NCBI GenBank assembly: GCA_002730485.1
Contig: PCAH01000139.1
Span: forward strand, 1-51,064
DNA from: Dehalococcoidia bacterium
Lineage (GTDB): Bacteria > Chloroflexota > Dehalococcoidia > UBA3495
Direction: 5' to 3'
DNA: 51,064 bases
How positions within the stretch are numbered: the stretch's first letter is position 1; every line of letters begins with the position of its first letter. Positions 28,540 to 37,367 of this stretch are shown one piece after another. The position numbers and the translations under genes are program-made. The notes under the pieces are model-generated. The model saw only the letters and a program-made list of their open reading frames with translations, did no database searches and had not been told where the DNA came from.

Positions 28540-29898
28540 TTAACCCGTGGAACCCGGCTTGGACAGTCCGGGATATATCTCTGGTTCGATGCCCAATGCC
28601 GATTCCCTAACCTCGGCTGTAAGGAATAGTGAGCCCGTCGCCAGCACCAGGTCGTTTTTACCGGCCGAGTCAAGCGCCAGCCTGAGGGCTTCAGCCACCG
28701 TTGGCGCTGTCTCCACTGATTGGTTGAATAATCCAGCAACCTCTTCGGGGGCCAGCGACCGTGGATGTCGAGAGACCGTCGCGAATACCGAGTCGGCTTT
28801 ACTATCCAGGGACTGGGCCATACCTTCGATGTTCTTATCTCTGGAGAACCCGGTTACCAGAATCAGCTTTTCATAGTTCAGGTACTTGGGCAACGCTTTA
28901 AGCAAGCTCTGTACTGAGTATACGTTGTGGGCCCCGTCAGCCACCAAGAGTGGAGAACGCGATAATACCTCCATCCGGCAAGGCCAACTGACCTGTCCAA
29001 AGCCGACTTCCATGGCATGGGGGGTGACTTTTACCCCCTGGCTGGCAAGCGCTTCCAATGCAGCCACAGCAGACGCGGCGTTCTCCAGTTGGTAGTCGCC
29101 AAGCAGGGGCATATAGAGATCGTACTCACCGTTGCGACCTCTAACTTGGAACCTCTGGCCGTCGGTGCCACTGCGACCTTCTTCCCAGGTAACGTCACGG
29201 CCCACCAAGATTGGCGCTGCTTCTTTTTCCTGACAGGCAGCCAGGATCGGCGCCAAAGCCTCGGGAGTTTGCGGGGCAACCACGACCGTTGATCCGGATT
29301 TGATGATCCCAGCTTTGTCGGCAGCTATCTCCTGGATGGTGTCTCCGAGAATGGCCATGTGGTCCATGCTGATGGATGTGATGACGCAGACCCCGGCGTC
29401 CAGGACATTGGTTGCATCCAGTTTTCCACCTAGTCCCACTTCGATCACCTGCGCGTCGACCCGATCTTCGGCAAAACACTGGAAGGCCATGCCCGTCAGG
29501 TATTCGAACAGAGTCAACGGTCCTATTGCATCATCGGCTTTCAGTTCTTCATGGATGGGCCAAAGTCCGTCAACCAATCCCGCAAACACTTCTTGGGATA
29601 CGGACTCGGAATCGCGTCTGATCCTCTCTCTAAAGGTGTGCAGGTGGGGGGATGAATAGAAGCCGGTCTTGTATCCCGAGGCTTTGATCGCAGCGTCGCA
29701 TAGGGCTGCGGTGCTGCCTTTGCCCTTGGTGCCAGCGATGTGGATAGCCGGGACTTGGTGCTGGGGATTGCCCAGTCGTTCCAGCAAGGACTCCATCCGG
29801 CTCAGGTCATAGATGGCCTTCTGACGCGGACCAGTGACCGCGTTCCTTTCATGGTCAACCAGGGCTAGCAGTCGAGCGATCGCCTGAGGGTAGTCCAC
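28540..29898 (-). CDS. folC: Folylpolyglutamate synthase / dihydrofolate synthase
   Basis: 452 residues of the Mur ligase-like family. It adds glutamate to folates, and in many bacteria also makes dihydrofolate from dihydropteroate. Seen: ATP loop HIAGTKGKGSTAALC, the Fol signature GFYSSPHLHTFRERIR, IEVGLGGKLDATNVL, and ITSISMDHMAILGDTIQEIAADKAGI. The C-terminal ligase domain includes LVADGAHNVYSVQSLL. It sits between an epimerase-like gene and fabF on the same strand. Confidence 0.95.
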   Translation of the reverse strand: MDYPQAIARLLALVDHERNAVTGPRQKAIYDLSRMESLLERLGNPQHQVPAIHIAGTKGKGSTAALCDAAIKASGYKTGFYSSPHLHTFRERIRRDSESVSQEVFAGLVDGLWPIHEELKADDAIGPLTLFEYLTGMAFQCFAEDRVDAQVIEVGLGGKLDATNVLDAGVCVITSISMDHMAILGDTIQEIAADKAGIIKSGSTVVVAPQTPEALAPILAACQEKEAAPILVGRDVTWEEGRSGTDGQRFQVRGRNGEYDLYMPLLGDYQLENAASAVAALEALASQGVKVTPHAMEVGFGQVSWPCRMEVLSRSPLLVADGAHNVYSVQSLLKALPKYLNYEKLILVTGFSRDKNIEGMAQSLDSKADSVFATVSRHPRSLAPEEVAGLFNQSVETAPTVAEALRLALDSAGKNDLVLATGSLFLTAEVRESALGIEPEIYPGLSKPGSTG

Positions 29899-29964
29899 TT
29901 GGCTCCTAAAATCGGGCGGGGAGAGAGTCAGGTTAAAGGTCTGGAAGAAGCTATCTGTGAAGTA

Positions 29965-30915
29965 TCAGTGGTCCCGGATACGGCTGGGCATCCCGCCCAG
30001 TAGCATCTGCAGCCCGTCTCCAAAGCCGATGGAGTTCACGTAATCAATGTTACCTGCCAGCGACTGGGGGGTAAACCCAAACACCCGCTCAACCTCACCC
30101 ATCTCGGCCACACTTCTTATGCCAAGCATCTTGATCTGCTCAGTCGTGATCGGCACTCTGGGCAGGATTCCCTGGCTGACCGCCGCCACGGCGCGCATCA
30201 GCCAAACTGGCAGATGAAACCTCAGGCGACGTTTGCCCATGGCTTTGGCCACCTCGGTTACCAATTCGTTGTAACTCAGACGTTCGGTGCCTCCGATGTC
30301 GATGGTCTTTCCCTTGAGGTCTTCCCTTCCCAAAGTTATGGCGATACAACGGGCCAGATCATCAGCGGCCAGAGGTTGCAAACGGTTTCGTCCCGACCCG
30401 ATCACCGGGACCAATGGGGACAGACGCACCATTCCAGCCAGGGCGTTCAGGAATTCATCACCCTCGCCAAACAGCATGGACGGCCTGAAGATGGTGAAGT
30501 GCATCCCGCTTTTAACGACTTCCTGTTCGCCCAGCCATTTGGTGTAGAGGTAAGGGTAGGTCTGGTCGTTGGCAGCGCCGATGACACTCACATGCAGAAA
30601 ATGGCTGGCTCCGGCTTCTTTTGCAGCTGCCAGCACGTTCGCCGTGCCTTCTCGATGAACCGCGTCAAATGAGTTGCGCCGTGTTGGCCGAATGACTCCC
30701 ACCAGATGGATCACCGATTCGGCGTCGTAGAATGCGCTCTTCAACGAAGCGGGGTCGCCGATGCTGCCGTACTGGACCTCTACCTCCCGGTGGGGAAACA
30801 TCCGTTCCCGGCCCGGTGTGTGAACCAGACAGCGCACCTGTTGGCCACGGTCCAGTAGTTCACGGACCACTCTCCGGCCAAGAAACCCGGTGGCACCGGT
30901 AACCAAAACAACCAA
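29965..30915 (-). CDS. NAD(P)-binding epimerase-like protein (NDUFA9-like atypical SDR)
   Basis: 316 residues. Rossmann start VLVTGATGFLGRRVVRELL, then HLVGVIRPTRRNSFDAVHREGTANVL and a YLYTKWLGEQEV segment that holds the Tyr-x3-Lys of extended short-chain dehydrogenases. The pattern is that of the complex I NDUFA9-like atypical SDRs, whose bacterial members have no firm role. The TTG start has GGAGAAG upstream. It is the first gene of the long minus-strand run. Confidence 0.82.
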   Translation of the reverse strand: MVVLVTGATGFLGRRVVRELLDRGQQVRCLVHTPGRERMFPHREVEVQYGSIGDPASLKSAFYDAESVIHLVGVIRPTRRNSFDAVHREGTANVLAAAKEAGASHFLHVSVIGAANDQTYPYLYTKWLGEQEVVKSGMHFTIFRPSMLFGEGDEFLNALAGMVRLSPLVPVIGSGRNRLQPLAADDLARCIAITLGREDLKGKTIDIGGTERLSYNELVTEVAKAMGKRRLRFHLPVWLMRAVAAVSQGILPRVPITTEQIKMLGIRSVAEMGEVERVFGFTPQSLAGNIDYVNSIGFGDGLQMLLGGMPSRIRDH

Positions 30916-31135
30916 GTCTACTTCTCCACTGACCGAACCAGCCTTTGACTGATGGGGAAATCACGGCAGGATTCTTGGAACAACGGTGGCAAATCCGTCT
31001 GCGTCGTGTCAAGGGAATCTCGGACAAAGTCTACCGGAAGCCGCCGATTATGAAAGGAATCAAGGGGACATGCTGCGGTAGAATTGGCGCAACGCAACGC
31101 CAGCCGGAAATTCGGCACGATCTATGGAGCAGCAC

Positions 31136-32080
31136 ATGGATGATTTGGATCTGCACTTTGGCGCGGGGATCGCACTGGGCGCCAGTGAAACCATCCGGCA
31201 AGCACGCTGGATGGAGGAATTGGGCTACGAATATTTCTCCTCGGGCGAGCATTTCATGCGCGGAGATCCGCCGGGTACGACCCACGCGACCTTGCCTTTA
31301 CTGGCAGTGGCCGCCGGAGCAACCGACAACCTGCGTGTCCTTTCTTCAATCATCCTGACACCCTTCTACCATCCATTGATGCTGGCGCGTACGACTGCCA
31401 CTCTGGATATTGCATCCGGAGGACGTTTGACGCTTGGTGTGGGTGTTGGTGGCGAATTCCCGGTCGAGTTCGAAGCTGCCGGCCTACAGGTGAACCAACG
31501 GGGCCGCCGGACTGACGAGTGCCTGGATGTGCTACGCCAACTTTGGACTGGAGAGCGGGTGACATTTTCCGGTCGGCATTTTCAAATGACCGGCGCCATG
31601 ATCAACCCAACGCCCACCCAGAAACCAAACCCGCCGGTGTGGGTATCGGGTCGACGGGATGCAGCCATGCTACGCGCCGCAACTTACGGGGACGGCTGGA
31701 TGCCCTATTTCTATGATGCTCCCAGATACCGTGATAGCGTGGAAAAAATCAAAGGTTTCGCCGCCGCTGCGGGCCGGGATATAACAAATTTCCAGTGGGC
31801 ACACTTCCCATACATCGCCATTTACCCCACAGAGCAGGAGGCCGCGGAGGTTGCGGCAAGACAGTTAGGCGGTCGTTATCTCTACGGCGGAGAGTTCTTG
31901 GACATCGTCAGGAAGTATTGCCTACTTGGGACCGTTGAGAATTGCGTCGAACAACTCCAGGAATACATCGACGCTGGCGCGCGACATATCGTCTTCAGCA
32001 TCAGTTGCCCCATGGAAGACAGGGAACGCCATTTAGAGGTCATCGCCAAAGAACTGATACCCCACTTCCAAAGCAAATAG
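31136..32080 (+). CDS. Luciferase-like (LLM) F420-type oxidoreductase
   Basis: 314 residues. ATG at 31136 is chosen because GGAG lies six bases before it; another ATG is four codons earlier. The family pattern is clear: FGAGIALGASETIRQARWMEELGYEYFSSGEHF, LPLLAVAAGATDNLRVLSSIILTPFYHPLMLARTTATLD and GRLTLGVGVGGEFPVEFEAAG, then NPPVWVSGRRDAAMLRAA. It differs from the LLM protein at 20712, so this is not a recent duplicate. Cofactor is probably F420, given the cof genes in the window; the substrate is unknown. Confidence 0.85.
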   Translation: MDDLDLHFGAGIALGASETIRQARWMEELGYEYFSSGEHFMRGDPPGTTHATLPLLAVAAGATDNLRVLSSIILTPFYHPLMLARTTATLDIASGGRLTLGVGVGGEFPVEFEAAGLQVNQRGRRTDECLDVLRQLWTGERVTFSGRHFQMTGAMINPTPTQKPNPPVWVSGRRDAAMLRAATYGDGWMPYFYDAPRYRDSVEKIKGFAAAAGRDITNFQWAHFPYIAIYPTEQEAAEVAARQLGGRYLYGGEFLDIVRKYCLLGTVENCVEQLQEYIDAGARHIVFSISCPMEDRERHLEVIAKELIPHFQSK

Positions 32081-32131
32081 AAAATAATGGTGAGCAAACC
32101 GTAAAGCTAGGCACAAACGGATACAGACGTT

Positions 32132-32160
32132 ATGACAATTTGGCTTTTCTGGCGTAGAAT
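32132..32160 (+). promoter_or_regulatory. Putative sigma-70 promoter upstream of the radical SAM gene
   Basis: ATGACA (32132-32137), 17-base spacer, TAGAAT (32155-32160). Predicted start near 32167, leaving a leader of about 277 bases. A second -10-like TATAAT at 32296-32301 lacks a convincing -35. Confidence 0.5.
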
Positions 32161-32324
32161 ATGATGGAGTTCATATAGTCAACGAATCCTATTGATAACA
32201 ACTATAGAATAACTGGACGTTCCTCTCTATAAAAACACTCAAAAACCTAGTGTCTCAGGTAGGGAAATCAGTTATTTTGGATACGGGTCGTCCTGTATAA
32301 TAGGGCGCGAACCAAAACCGAGCA

Positions 32325-32432
32325 GCGGTGGATTTAGCTTCAGCTTGCCAATGTTCACCGCAGGTAGCACAAGGTTACTCGCAGATCGCAAGTGACCAAT
32401 CCAGGCCTACTACATCGTCTGGCGATTGCCAG
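32325..32432 (+). promoter_or_regulatory. Structured leader: three successive hairpins before the radical SAM gene
   Basis: Three stems can be drawn. Stem 1: GCGGTG (32325-32330) with CACCGC (32356-32361). Stem 2: GGTTACTCGC (32373-32382) with GCAAGTGACC (32388-32397), one mismatch and one G-U. Stem 3: CTGGC-GATT-GCCAG (32419-32432), ending two bases before the ribosome site AGGAG at 32434-32438. No cobalamin, SAM or other riboswitch consensus was recognised. Confidence 0.4.
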
Positions 32433-32443
32433 CAGGAGCAAAG

Positions 32444-34225
32444 ATGTCGCGAATAAAACGGGTGATGCTGTTTCAACCAGCGTCAGCCGGTGGGAATTTT
32501 GAATACGTAGCCATTCCCAGGCAGGGGATGCTCTTCCTTTCCGGAGCGTTAGCCCAGTGGGAAGGCCCCAACATCTACGAGCGCGAGATTTGGTTTGAAG
32601 ACCGGTCCGGCCTCATGGATCCGGAACAAGACCTGGAAGGCATCGATATCCTCATGGTCACGGCCCTCATCAATGAGGCACCCCGCGGGTATCAGTTAGC
32701 AAAGTTAGCAAAAGAATTTCATCCGAATATCATAACCATCGGTGGCGGCCCCCAGATGAGCCCCCTCGCCGAAGAAGCCTTTAACTACGGCGACTTCGAC
32801 GTGATCGTAAACCGAGAGGGCGAAGATATCATCGGCCAGTTGTCTGATGTGTTGTTGGAGCACGGCCCTGGCGACCGTGACCAATATCTGGCTAAGATTC
32901 CAGGCATCACCTATCGGAAAGATGGCGGAATCGTCGAGACCCGGCGATCGGGTCTGGTCACTCCAGATTTCGTAGAACTGCCGGATTTCCGCTCTATCAA
33001 AGACCTCAATTCAGCCAACCCCATGGTCGGCGCAGTCATAGAAACCATCAGAGGGTGCACTGAAAACTGCACCTATTGTCAGGTCATCCAGCAATTCTTG
33101 GGTTACCGGATGATCTCCCGCGAGACTGAATTCAAACGTTTGGCCCAACTCCGTGAGTTAGCCGCTGACGGTTTGATCCACTCCTCCCGGAACGGCGAGT
33201 TCCAGGTATTCATCTCAGATGACCTGCATACCCCGCCGAAACGGGCCGTCAAATTCCGTGATGAGCGTCTAGCCCGTCTCCAAGGATGGAAGGGCCACAC
33301 AGACGGCATGAACATGATCTGCCAGGTCAGGGCCGAAGTCGGCCAGGACCAGGAACTTACCGCTGCGATGCAGGACGCCAACATCAGCATGATCTATGTG
33401 GGCGTGGAATCGGACAACGCCGAAAACCTGCTGGCAGTGAACAAACGGCAGGAACCCGGTCAGATGCACAAGGACCTGGATTACCTCAATAATGAGGGTC
33501 TAGCCGTCGTTGCGATGACCATCATCGGATTGCCGTTCGACACTGAAAAGAGCATTATGGATCTGGCGGATTGGGTAACCACCGTCAGCAAATATCAGAC
33601 CGTGAACTTCCTGACACCGCTTCCCGCAACTTCCAACTGGGACACATTGGTTCCGCTGGATGAGAACGGTGACGTATTGGCGGAAGGCGTGATGCGTCCG
33701 TACCATCTCTATACCGGCAGGCAGTTTGTCCACCAGGACAAGCGCTGGACCATGCAAGAGAGCAGGGACCTGTTTGACCGGTACACGGCCAAACTAAACC
33801 CGGTTGATGACCTCTATCGACGTATCTTCCGGATCCTTCGCACCTACAAACTCAGATTGGCGGCAACCAGCCGTGATATGAGTGAGATATTGGCCACCAA
33901 GCTGAATGATGCAACGGGTTCGCTCAGAAACTGGTCTGATACGGCGTCACTGACCGGCCTGGAATTCGGCGACAACATCGCCGAACAGATGGCGGACCTC
34001 ATCGACCAGATTCGCTCCGTGTCACAGCCACTGGCCAACGCCAGAAAGGAAGCAGCCGACGTCATCGGTACACGGGTCAATGAATTGTCGGAGTCACTCC
34101 AGCAATTGACCGGACCGGGAGGCAGCCAGGAATTGGCTCTGAACATATTAGGGCGAATAACCGAACTGACCGAACTCATCGATAACACGGTGACCGTTAC
34201 TTCCCAGGCCGGAGCCAAGAAGTAA
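32444..34225 (+). CDS. B12-binding-domain radical SAM protein with helical C-terminal extension
   Basis: 593 residues from ATG 32444, with AGGAG five bases upstream. Residues 1 to about 150 look like a cobalamin-binding Rossmann domain (ILMVTALINEAPRGYQLAKL ... TIGGGPQMSPLAEEAF), without the DxHxxG base-off motif. The radical SAM cluster is CTENCTYC (Cys205, Cys209, Cys212), followed by a full TIM-barrel with QVRAEV, IYVGVESDN and MTIIGLPFDTEKSI. After about residue 465 comes a roughly 120-residue Ser/Leu/Ala/Asp-rich tail predicted by eye to be helical or coiled coil. The family includes methylases, and the substrate is unknown. No pathway partner is adjacent. Confidence 0.87.
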   Translation: MSRIKRVMLFQPASAGGNFEYVAIPRQGMLFLSGALAQWEGPNIYEREIWFEDRSGLMDPEQDLEGIDILMVTALINEAPRGYQLAKLAKEFHPNIITIGGGPQMSPLAEEAFNYGDFDVIVNREGEDIIGQLSDVLLEHGPGDRDQYLAKIPGITYRKDGGIVETRRSGLVTPDFVELPDFRSIKDLNSANPMVGAVIETIRGCTENCTYCQVIQQFLGYRMISRETEFKRLAQLRELAADGLIHSSRNGEFQVFISDDLHTPPKRAVKFRDERLARLQGWKGHTDGMNMICQVRAEVGQDQELTAAMQDANISMIYVGVESDNAENLLAVNKRQEPGQMHKDLDYLNNEGLAVVAMTIIGLPFDTEKSIMDLADWVTTVSKYQTVNFLTPLPATSNWDTLVPLDENGDVLAEGVMRPYHLYTGRQFVHQDKRWTMQESRDLFDRYTAKLNPVDDLYRRIFRILRTYKLRLAATSRDMSEILATKLNDATGSLRNWSDTASLTGLEFGDNIAEQMADLIDQIRSVSQPLANARKEAADVIGTRVNELSESLQQLTGPGGSQELALNILGRITELTELIDNTVTVTSQAGAKK

Positions 34226-34334
34226 AATCCGTTAACCAACGGCCTTAATAGCTAACTACATACCTGGAACCGATTCGAATAAGTTCGAGTGAACTGGTCC
34301 AGGAAGCAAAAACCATTTCTAATTGTGATTTGTG

Positions 34335-34354
34335 AAGGCCCTTAAATGGGCCTT
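34335..34354 (+). terminator. Possible weak terminator hairpin
   Basis: AAGGCCC and GGGCCTT form a 7-bp stem with a six-base loop, but only TTT-GCAAG follows. It lies between the radical SAM gene and the second fabF and overlaps an upstream in-frame ATG (34346), which is one reason to place the fabF start later. Confidence 0.4.
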
Positions 34355-34378
34355 TGCAAGTGTATGGGCTGGGAAAAT

Positions 34379-35632
34379 ATGAATGGAAACCACCGGGTGA
34401 TGGTCACCGGCATGGGAATCATCAGTCCCCTTGGACTTGATGTTGAAACAACATGGGACGGCATAGTGAATGGTCGCTCCGGTGTGGACCTGATCACCGC
34501 ATTTGATACGGAAGGCTACGACACCCACTTCGCCGCCGAGGTCAAAGGCTTCGACCCGGAGAATTATCTAGACCGCAAAGAAGCCCGGCGCATGGACCGG
34601 TTTGCCCAGTTCGCCGCCGTGGCCGCCCAACAGGCTTGCCGCCAGGCCGGCCTGGAAACTGGAAGCGTCGATCCCTACCGCGTTGGTGTGATAATCGGCA
34701 GTGGTATTGGCGGTATCTCTACCCTCTCTCAGCAGCATGAGATTCTGATTTCCCGGGGCCCCAAACGGGTCAGCCCATTCTTGATTCCCATGATGCTTGG
34801 CGATATGGCTTCAGCCCAGGTTTCAATGGTCACGGGTTCAATGGGCGCCAACTACTGCACCGTCTCTTCCTGCTCCAGCGGTGCCGATGCTCTCGGACAA
34901 GCCTGGGCTATGATCAGAAGAGGTCAGGAAGACATTGTCCTTGCCGGTGGCAGCGAAGCCCCCGTGGTCCCGGTCGCTGTGGCCGGTTTCAATGCGCTGC
35001 GTGCTCTCTCCAGATTCAACGAAAACCCAGCCGGAGCCAGCAGACCCTTCGACGTACGCCGCGATGGTTTTGTCATGGGTGAGGGAGCGGCTGTGTTGGT
35101 GCTGGAAAGCGAAGAAAGCGCCAAACGCCGCGGAGCAACCATCCTGGGTGAGATCAAGGGTTATGCGGCAACCTCCGACGCCCATCACCTGACCGAGCCG
35201 ATGGCCACCGGAGAAAGCGCCGCCAAAGCCATGGGCAAAGCCTTGAAAGAAGCGGGCGTCGATACTTCAGACGTCGACTATGTGAACGCCCATGGAACGT
35301 CCACGCCCCTGAACGACCATCACGAGACCATGGCCATCAAAGTAGCCATGGGTGAAGACGCGTACCGGGTTCCTGTCAGTTCAACCAAGTCCATGACCGG
35401 CCATCTCCTTGGGTCGGGCGGCGCACTGGAAGCTTGTTTCTGCCTGTTGGCCATGGAAAACAGCATCATCCCACCGACCATTAACCTGGCAGAACAGGAC
35501 CCTGACTGCGACCTGGACTACACGCCAAACACAGCACGGCCCCAAAATCTGGATGTGTCAGTAAGTAACTCCTTCGGCTTTGGTGGTCACAACTCGGTGT
35601 TGGTCTTCGGTAAATCCGAGACGGCCAGCTAG
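34379..35632 (+). CDS. fabF: 3-oxoacyl-[acyl-carrier-protein] synthase II, second copy
   Basis: 417 residues from ATG 34379, the position that matches the usual start (HRVMVTGMGIISPLG). Triad: Cys in VSSCSSGADALGQA, His in NAHGTSTPLNDHHE and His in KSMTGHLLGSGGALEA. All key residues are present, so it is likely active. It differs from the copy at 27249 throughout (for example SSCSS versus TACAA at the nucleophile), so it may have a different chain-length preference. recJ starts three bases after its stop, so the two are probably coupled. Confidence 0.92.
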   Translation: MNGNHRVMVTGMGIISPLGLDVETTWDGIVNGRSGVDLITAFDTEGYDTHFAAEVKGFDPENYLDRKEARRMDRFAQFAAVAAQQACRQAGLETGSVDPYRVGVIIGSGIGGISTLSQQHEILISRGPKRVSPFLIPMMLGDMASAQVSMVTGSMGANYCTVSSCSSGADALGQAWAMIRRGQEDIVLAGGSEAPVVPVAVAGFNALRALSRFNENPAGASRPFDVRRDGFVMGEGAAVLVLESEESAKRRGATILGEIKGYAATSDAHHLTEPMATGESAAKAMGKALKEAGVDTSDVDYVNAHGTSTPLNDHHETMAIKVAMGEDAYRVPVSSTKSMTGHLLGSGGALEACFCLLAMENSIIPPTINLAEQDPDCDLDYTPNTARPQNLDVSVSNSFGFGGHNSVLVFGKSETAS

Positions 35633-35635
35633 ACA

Positions 35636-37324
35636 GTGATAAACGGTGAAGCAGGGCATCCGTGGTCTTTGCCGTCTGGAATCGATACCGAAGCCCTATC
35701 CGGGCATGTCCCACCAGCAATCGCCCAATTGTTGGTCAGACGGGATATCGACACTCCGGAGAAACTGAAGACCTTCCTCCTACCACCCCACAAATTGCCC
35801 TACGACCCCATGCGCATAACGGGCATGGAAACCGCCCTAAGACGCCTCTATACCTCAGTTAAAGAAGGCGAAAAGGTCGGGGTATTTGGCGACTTTGACG
35901 TGGACGGTATCACTGGGACCGCCATCATCTGTGAGGGACTTTCTTCCCTCGGAGTCCCAGTTTTCCCCTACCTGCCCCACCGGGTGGACGAGGGCCACGG
36001 GCTTTCGAACTCGGCCATCGATACCCTCGCCGGGCAGGGTGTAACCCTGATAGTGACTGTGGATACCGGGATCGCCTCATTTGAAGAGGTGGATTACGCC
36101 AAGGGTCTGGGAATCGATGTGATCATCACCGACCACCATATCCCCCACGACGGCGTGCCCAACGCAGTTACCTCACTGAACCCCAAAATACCCGGCGGCG
36201 ACTATCCGTTCTTCGAACTATGCGGAGCTGGGATCGGGTTCAAATTGGTCCAAGGATTATATGAATTCTACGGTCAGCCTTGGGACCCAGGTTTGCTGGA
36301 ACTGGCCGCTATGGGAACCATCGCCGACCTTGTGCCTCTGTTGGATGAAAACCGTTACTTGGTGCAAGAAGGACTGCGAGAACTGGCGAACACCCGCCGG
36401 CCAGGCCTCCGGGCTTTGTACAGCCTGGCCAGGGTCGATGCTGATGACATCACCGCAGAGACCGTGTCTTTCCAGATCGCGCCCAGGCTGAACTCCGCTG
36501 GCCGCATGGGCGATCCCATGGACAGCTACAACCTTCTGACCACTAACTCACCGGAAGAAGCCGGCGCTCTGACTCGCAAGCTAGACTCTCTGAACATGGA
36601 CCGGCGGGCGATTACAGAAGAAACCTACGCTATTGCCGCAGAGCGTGTCGAAGACCTGGGAGAACTTCCATCTGTCATCGTAATCTCCGACGAACGCTTT
36701 TTGCGTGGAGTCGCAGGCCTGATCGCAGGCAGGCTGGTGGACAAGTACCGGCGTCCCGCTGTGGTGATTGCAGTCGAGGGAGAATTCAGCGTTGCCAGTG
36801 GTCGCAGCATACCGGAGTTCAACATAGTAGCCGCTATCGAATCGTGCGAAGACCTTCTCGTCCGATTTGGCGGCCATTCCCAGGCCGCAGGTCTCACAGT
36901 GGCAACAGAGGCCATTCCTTTGCTTAAATCGCGCCTGGAGAGCTACAGCGCCGGTTCATTGGACACCCAAGACCTGGTCAGGCAAGTGGATATCGACGCA
37001 GTGATCAGCTTGGATGAGCTGGACGACACCATGGTCCGGTGGATCAATGACCTGGAACCCTACGGGCCCGCCAATCCCCGCCCGGCCTTCGCCAGCATGG
37101 CAGTCAGGGTTTTGGAGACATTCCATATGGGCCGGGAGCAGCAGCACCTTCGGCTGAGGGTCGAGACCAATGGCGCCGAGTTCACCGCTTTGGCCTTCAA
37201 TCAGGCCGATAAATGGCAGCCAAATACTGAGTTTGTGGACCTGGCCTTCACCGTGATGAACGACTCTTTCCGTGGGAAAGGGGCCATTGCCCTGCGGCTG
37301 CTCGACTTCAAACCCTCAGTCTAA
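35636..37324 (+). CDS. recJ: Single-stranded-DNA-specific exonuclease RecJ
   Basis: 562 residues, normal for RecJ. It degrades single-stranded DNA 5' to 3' in recombination and mismatch repair. The DHH phosphoesterase motifs are visible: FGDFDVDGITGTAI (motif I), VTVDTGI, TDHHIPHDGVPNA (DHH), and IADLVPL. The DHHA1 part has RFGGHSQAAGLTV. The C-terminal OB-like domain contains YGPANPRPAF. The start is GTG at 35636, three bases after fabF, without its own strong ribosome site. Confidence 0.96.
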   Translation: MINGEAGHPWSLPSGIDTEALSGHVPPAIAQLLVRRDIDTPEKLKTFLLPPHKLPYDPMRITGMETALRRLYTSVKEGEKVGVFGDFDVDGITGTAIICEGLSSLGVPVFPYLPHRVDEGHGLSNSAIDTLAGQGVTLIVTVDTGIASFEEVDYAKGLGIDVIITDHHIPHDGVPNAVTSLNPKIPGGDYPFFELCGAGIGFKLVQGLYEFYGQPWDPGLLELAAMGTIADLVPLLDENRYLVQEGLRELANTRRPGLRALYSLARVDADDITAETVSFQIAPRLNSAGRMGDPMDSYNLLTTNSPEEAGALTRKLDSLNMDRRAITEETYAIAAERVEDLGELPSVIVISDERFLRGVAGLIAGRLVDKYRRPAVVIAVEGEFSVASGRSIPEFNIVAAIESCEDLLVRFGGHSQAAGLTVATEAIPLLKSRLESYSAGSLDTQDLVRQVDIDAVISLDELDDTMVRWINDLEPYGPANPRPAFASMAVRVLETFHMGREQQHLRLRVETNGAEFTALAFNQADKWQPNTEFVDLAFTVMNDSFRGKGAIALRLLDFKPSV

Positions 37325-37367
37325 CCTCACCCGCCGGCAAAACCCCTTTAACTCCAAGCGCGGCAGC

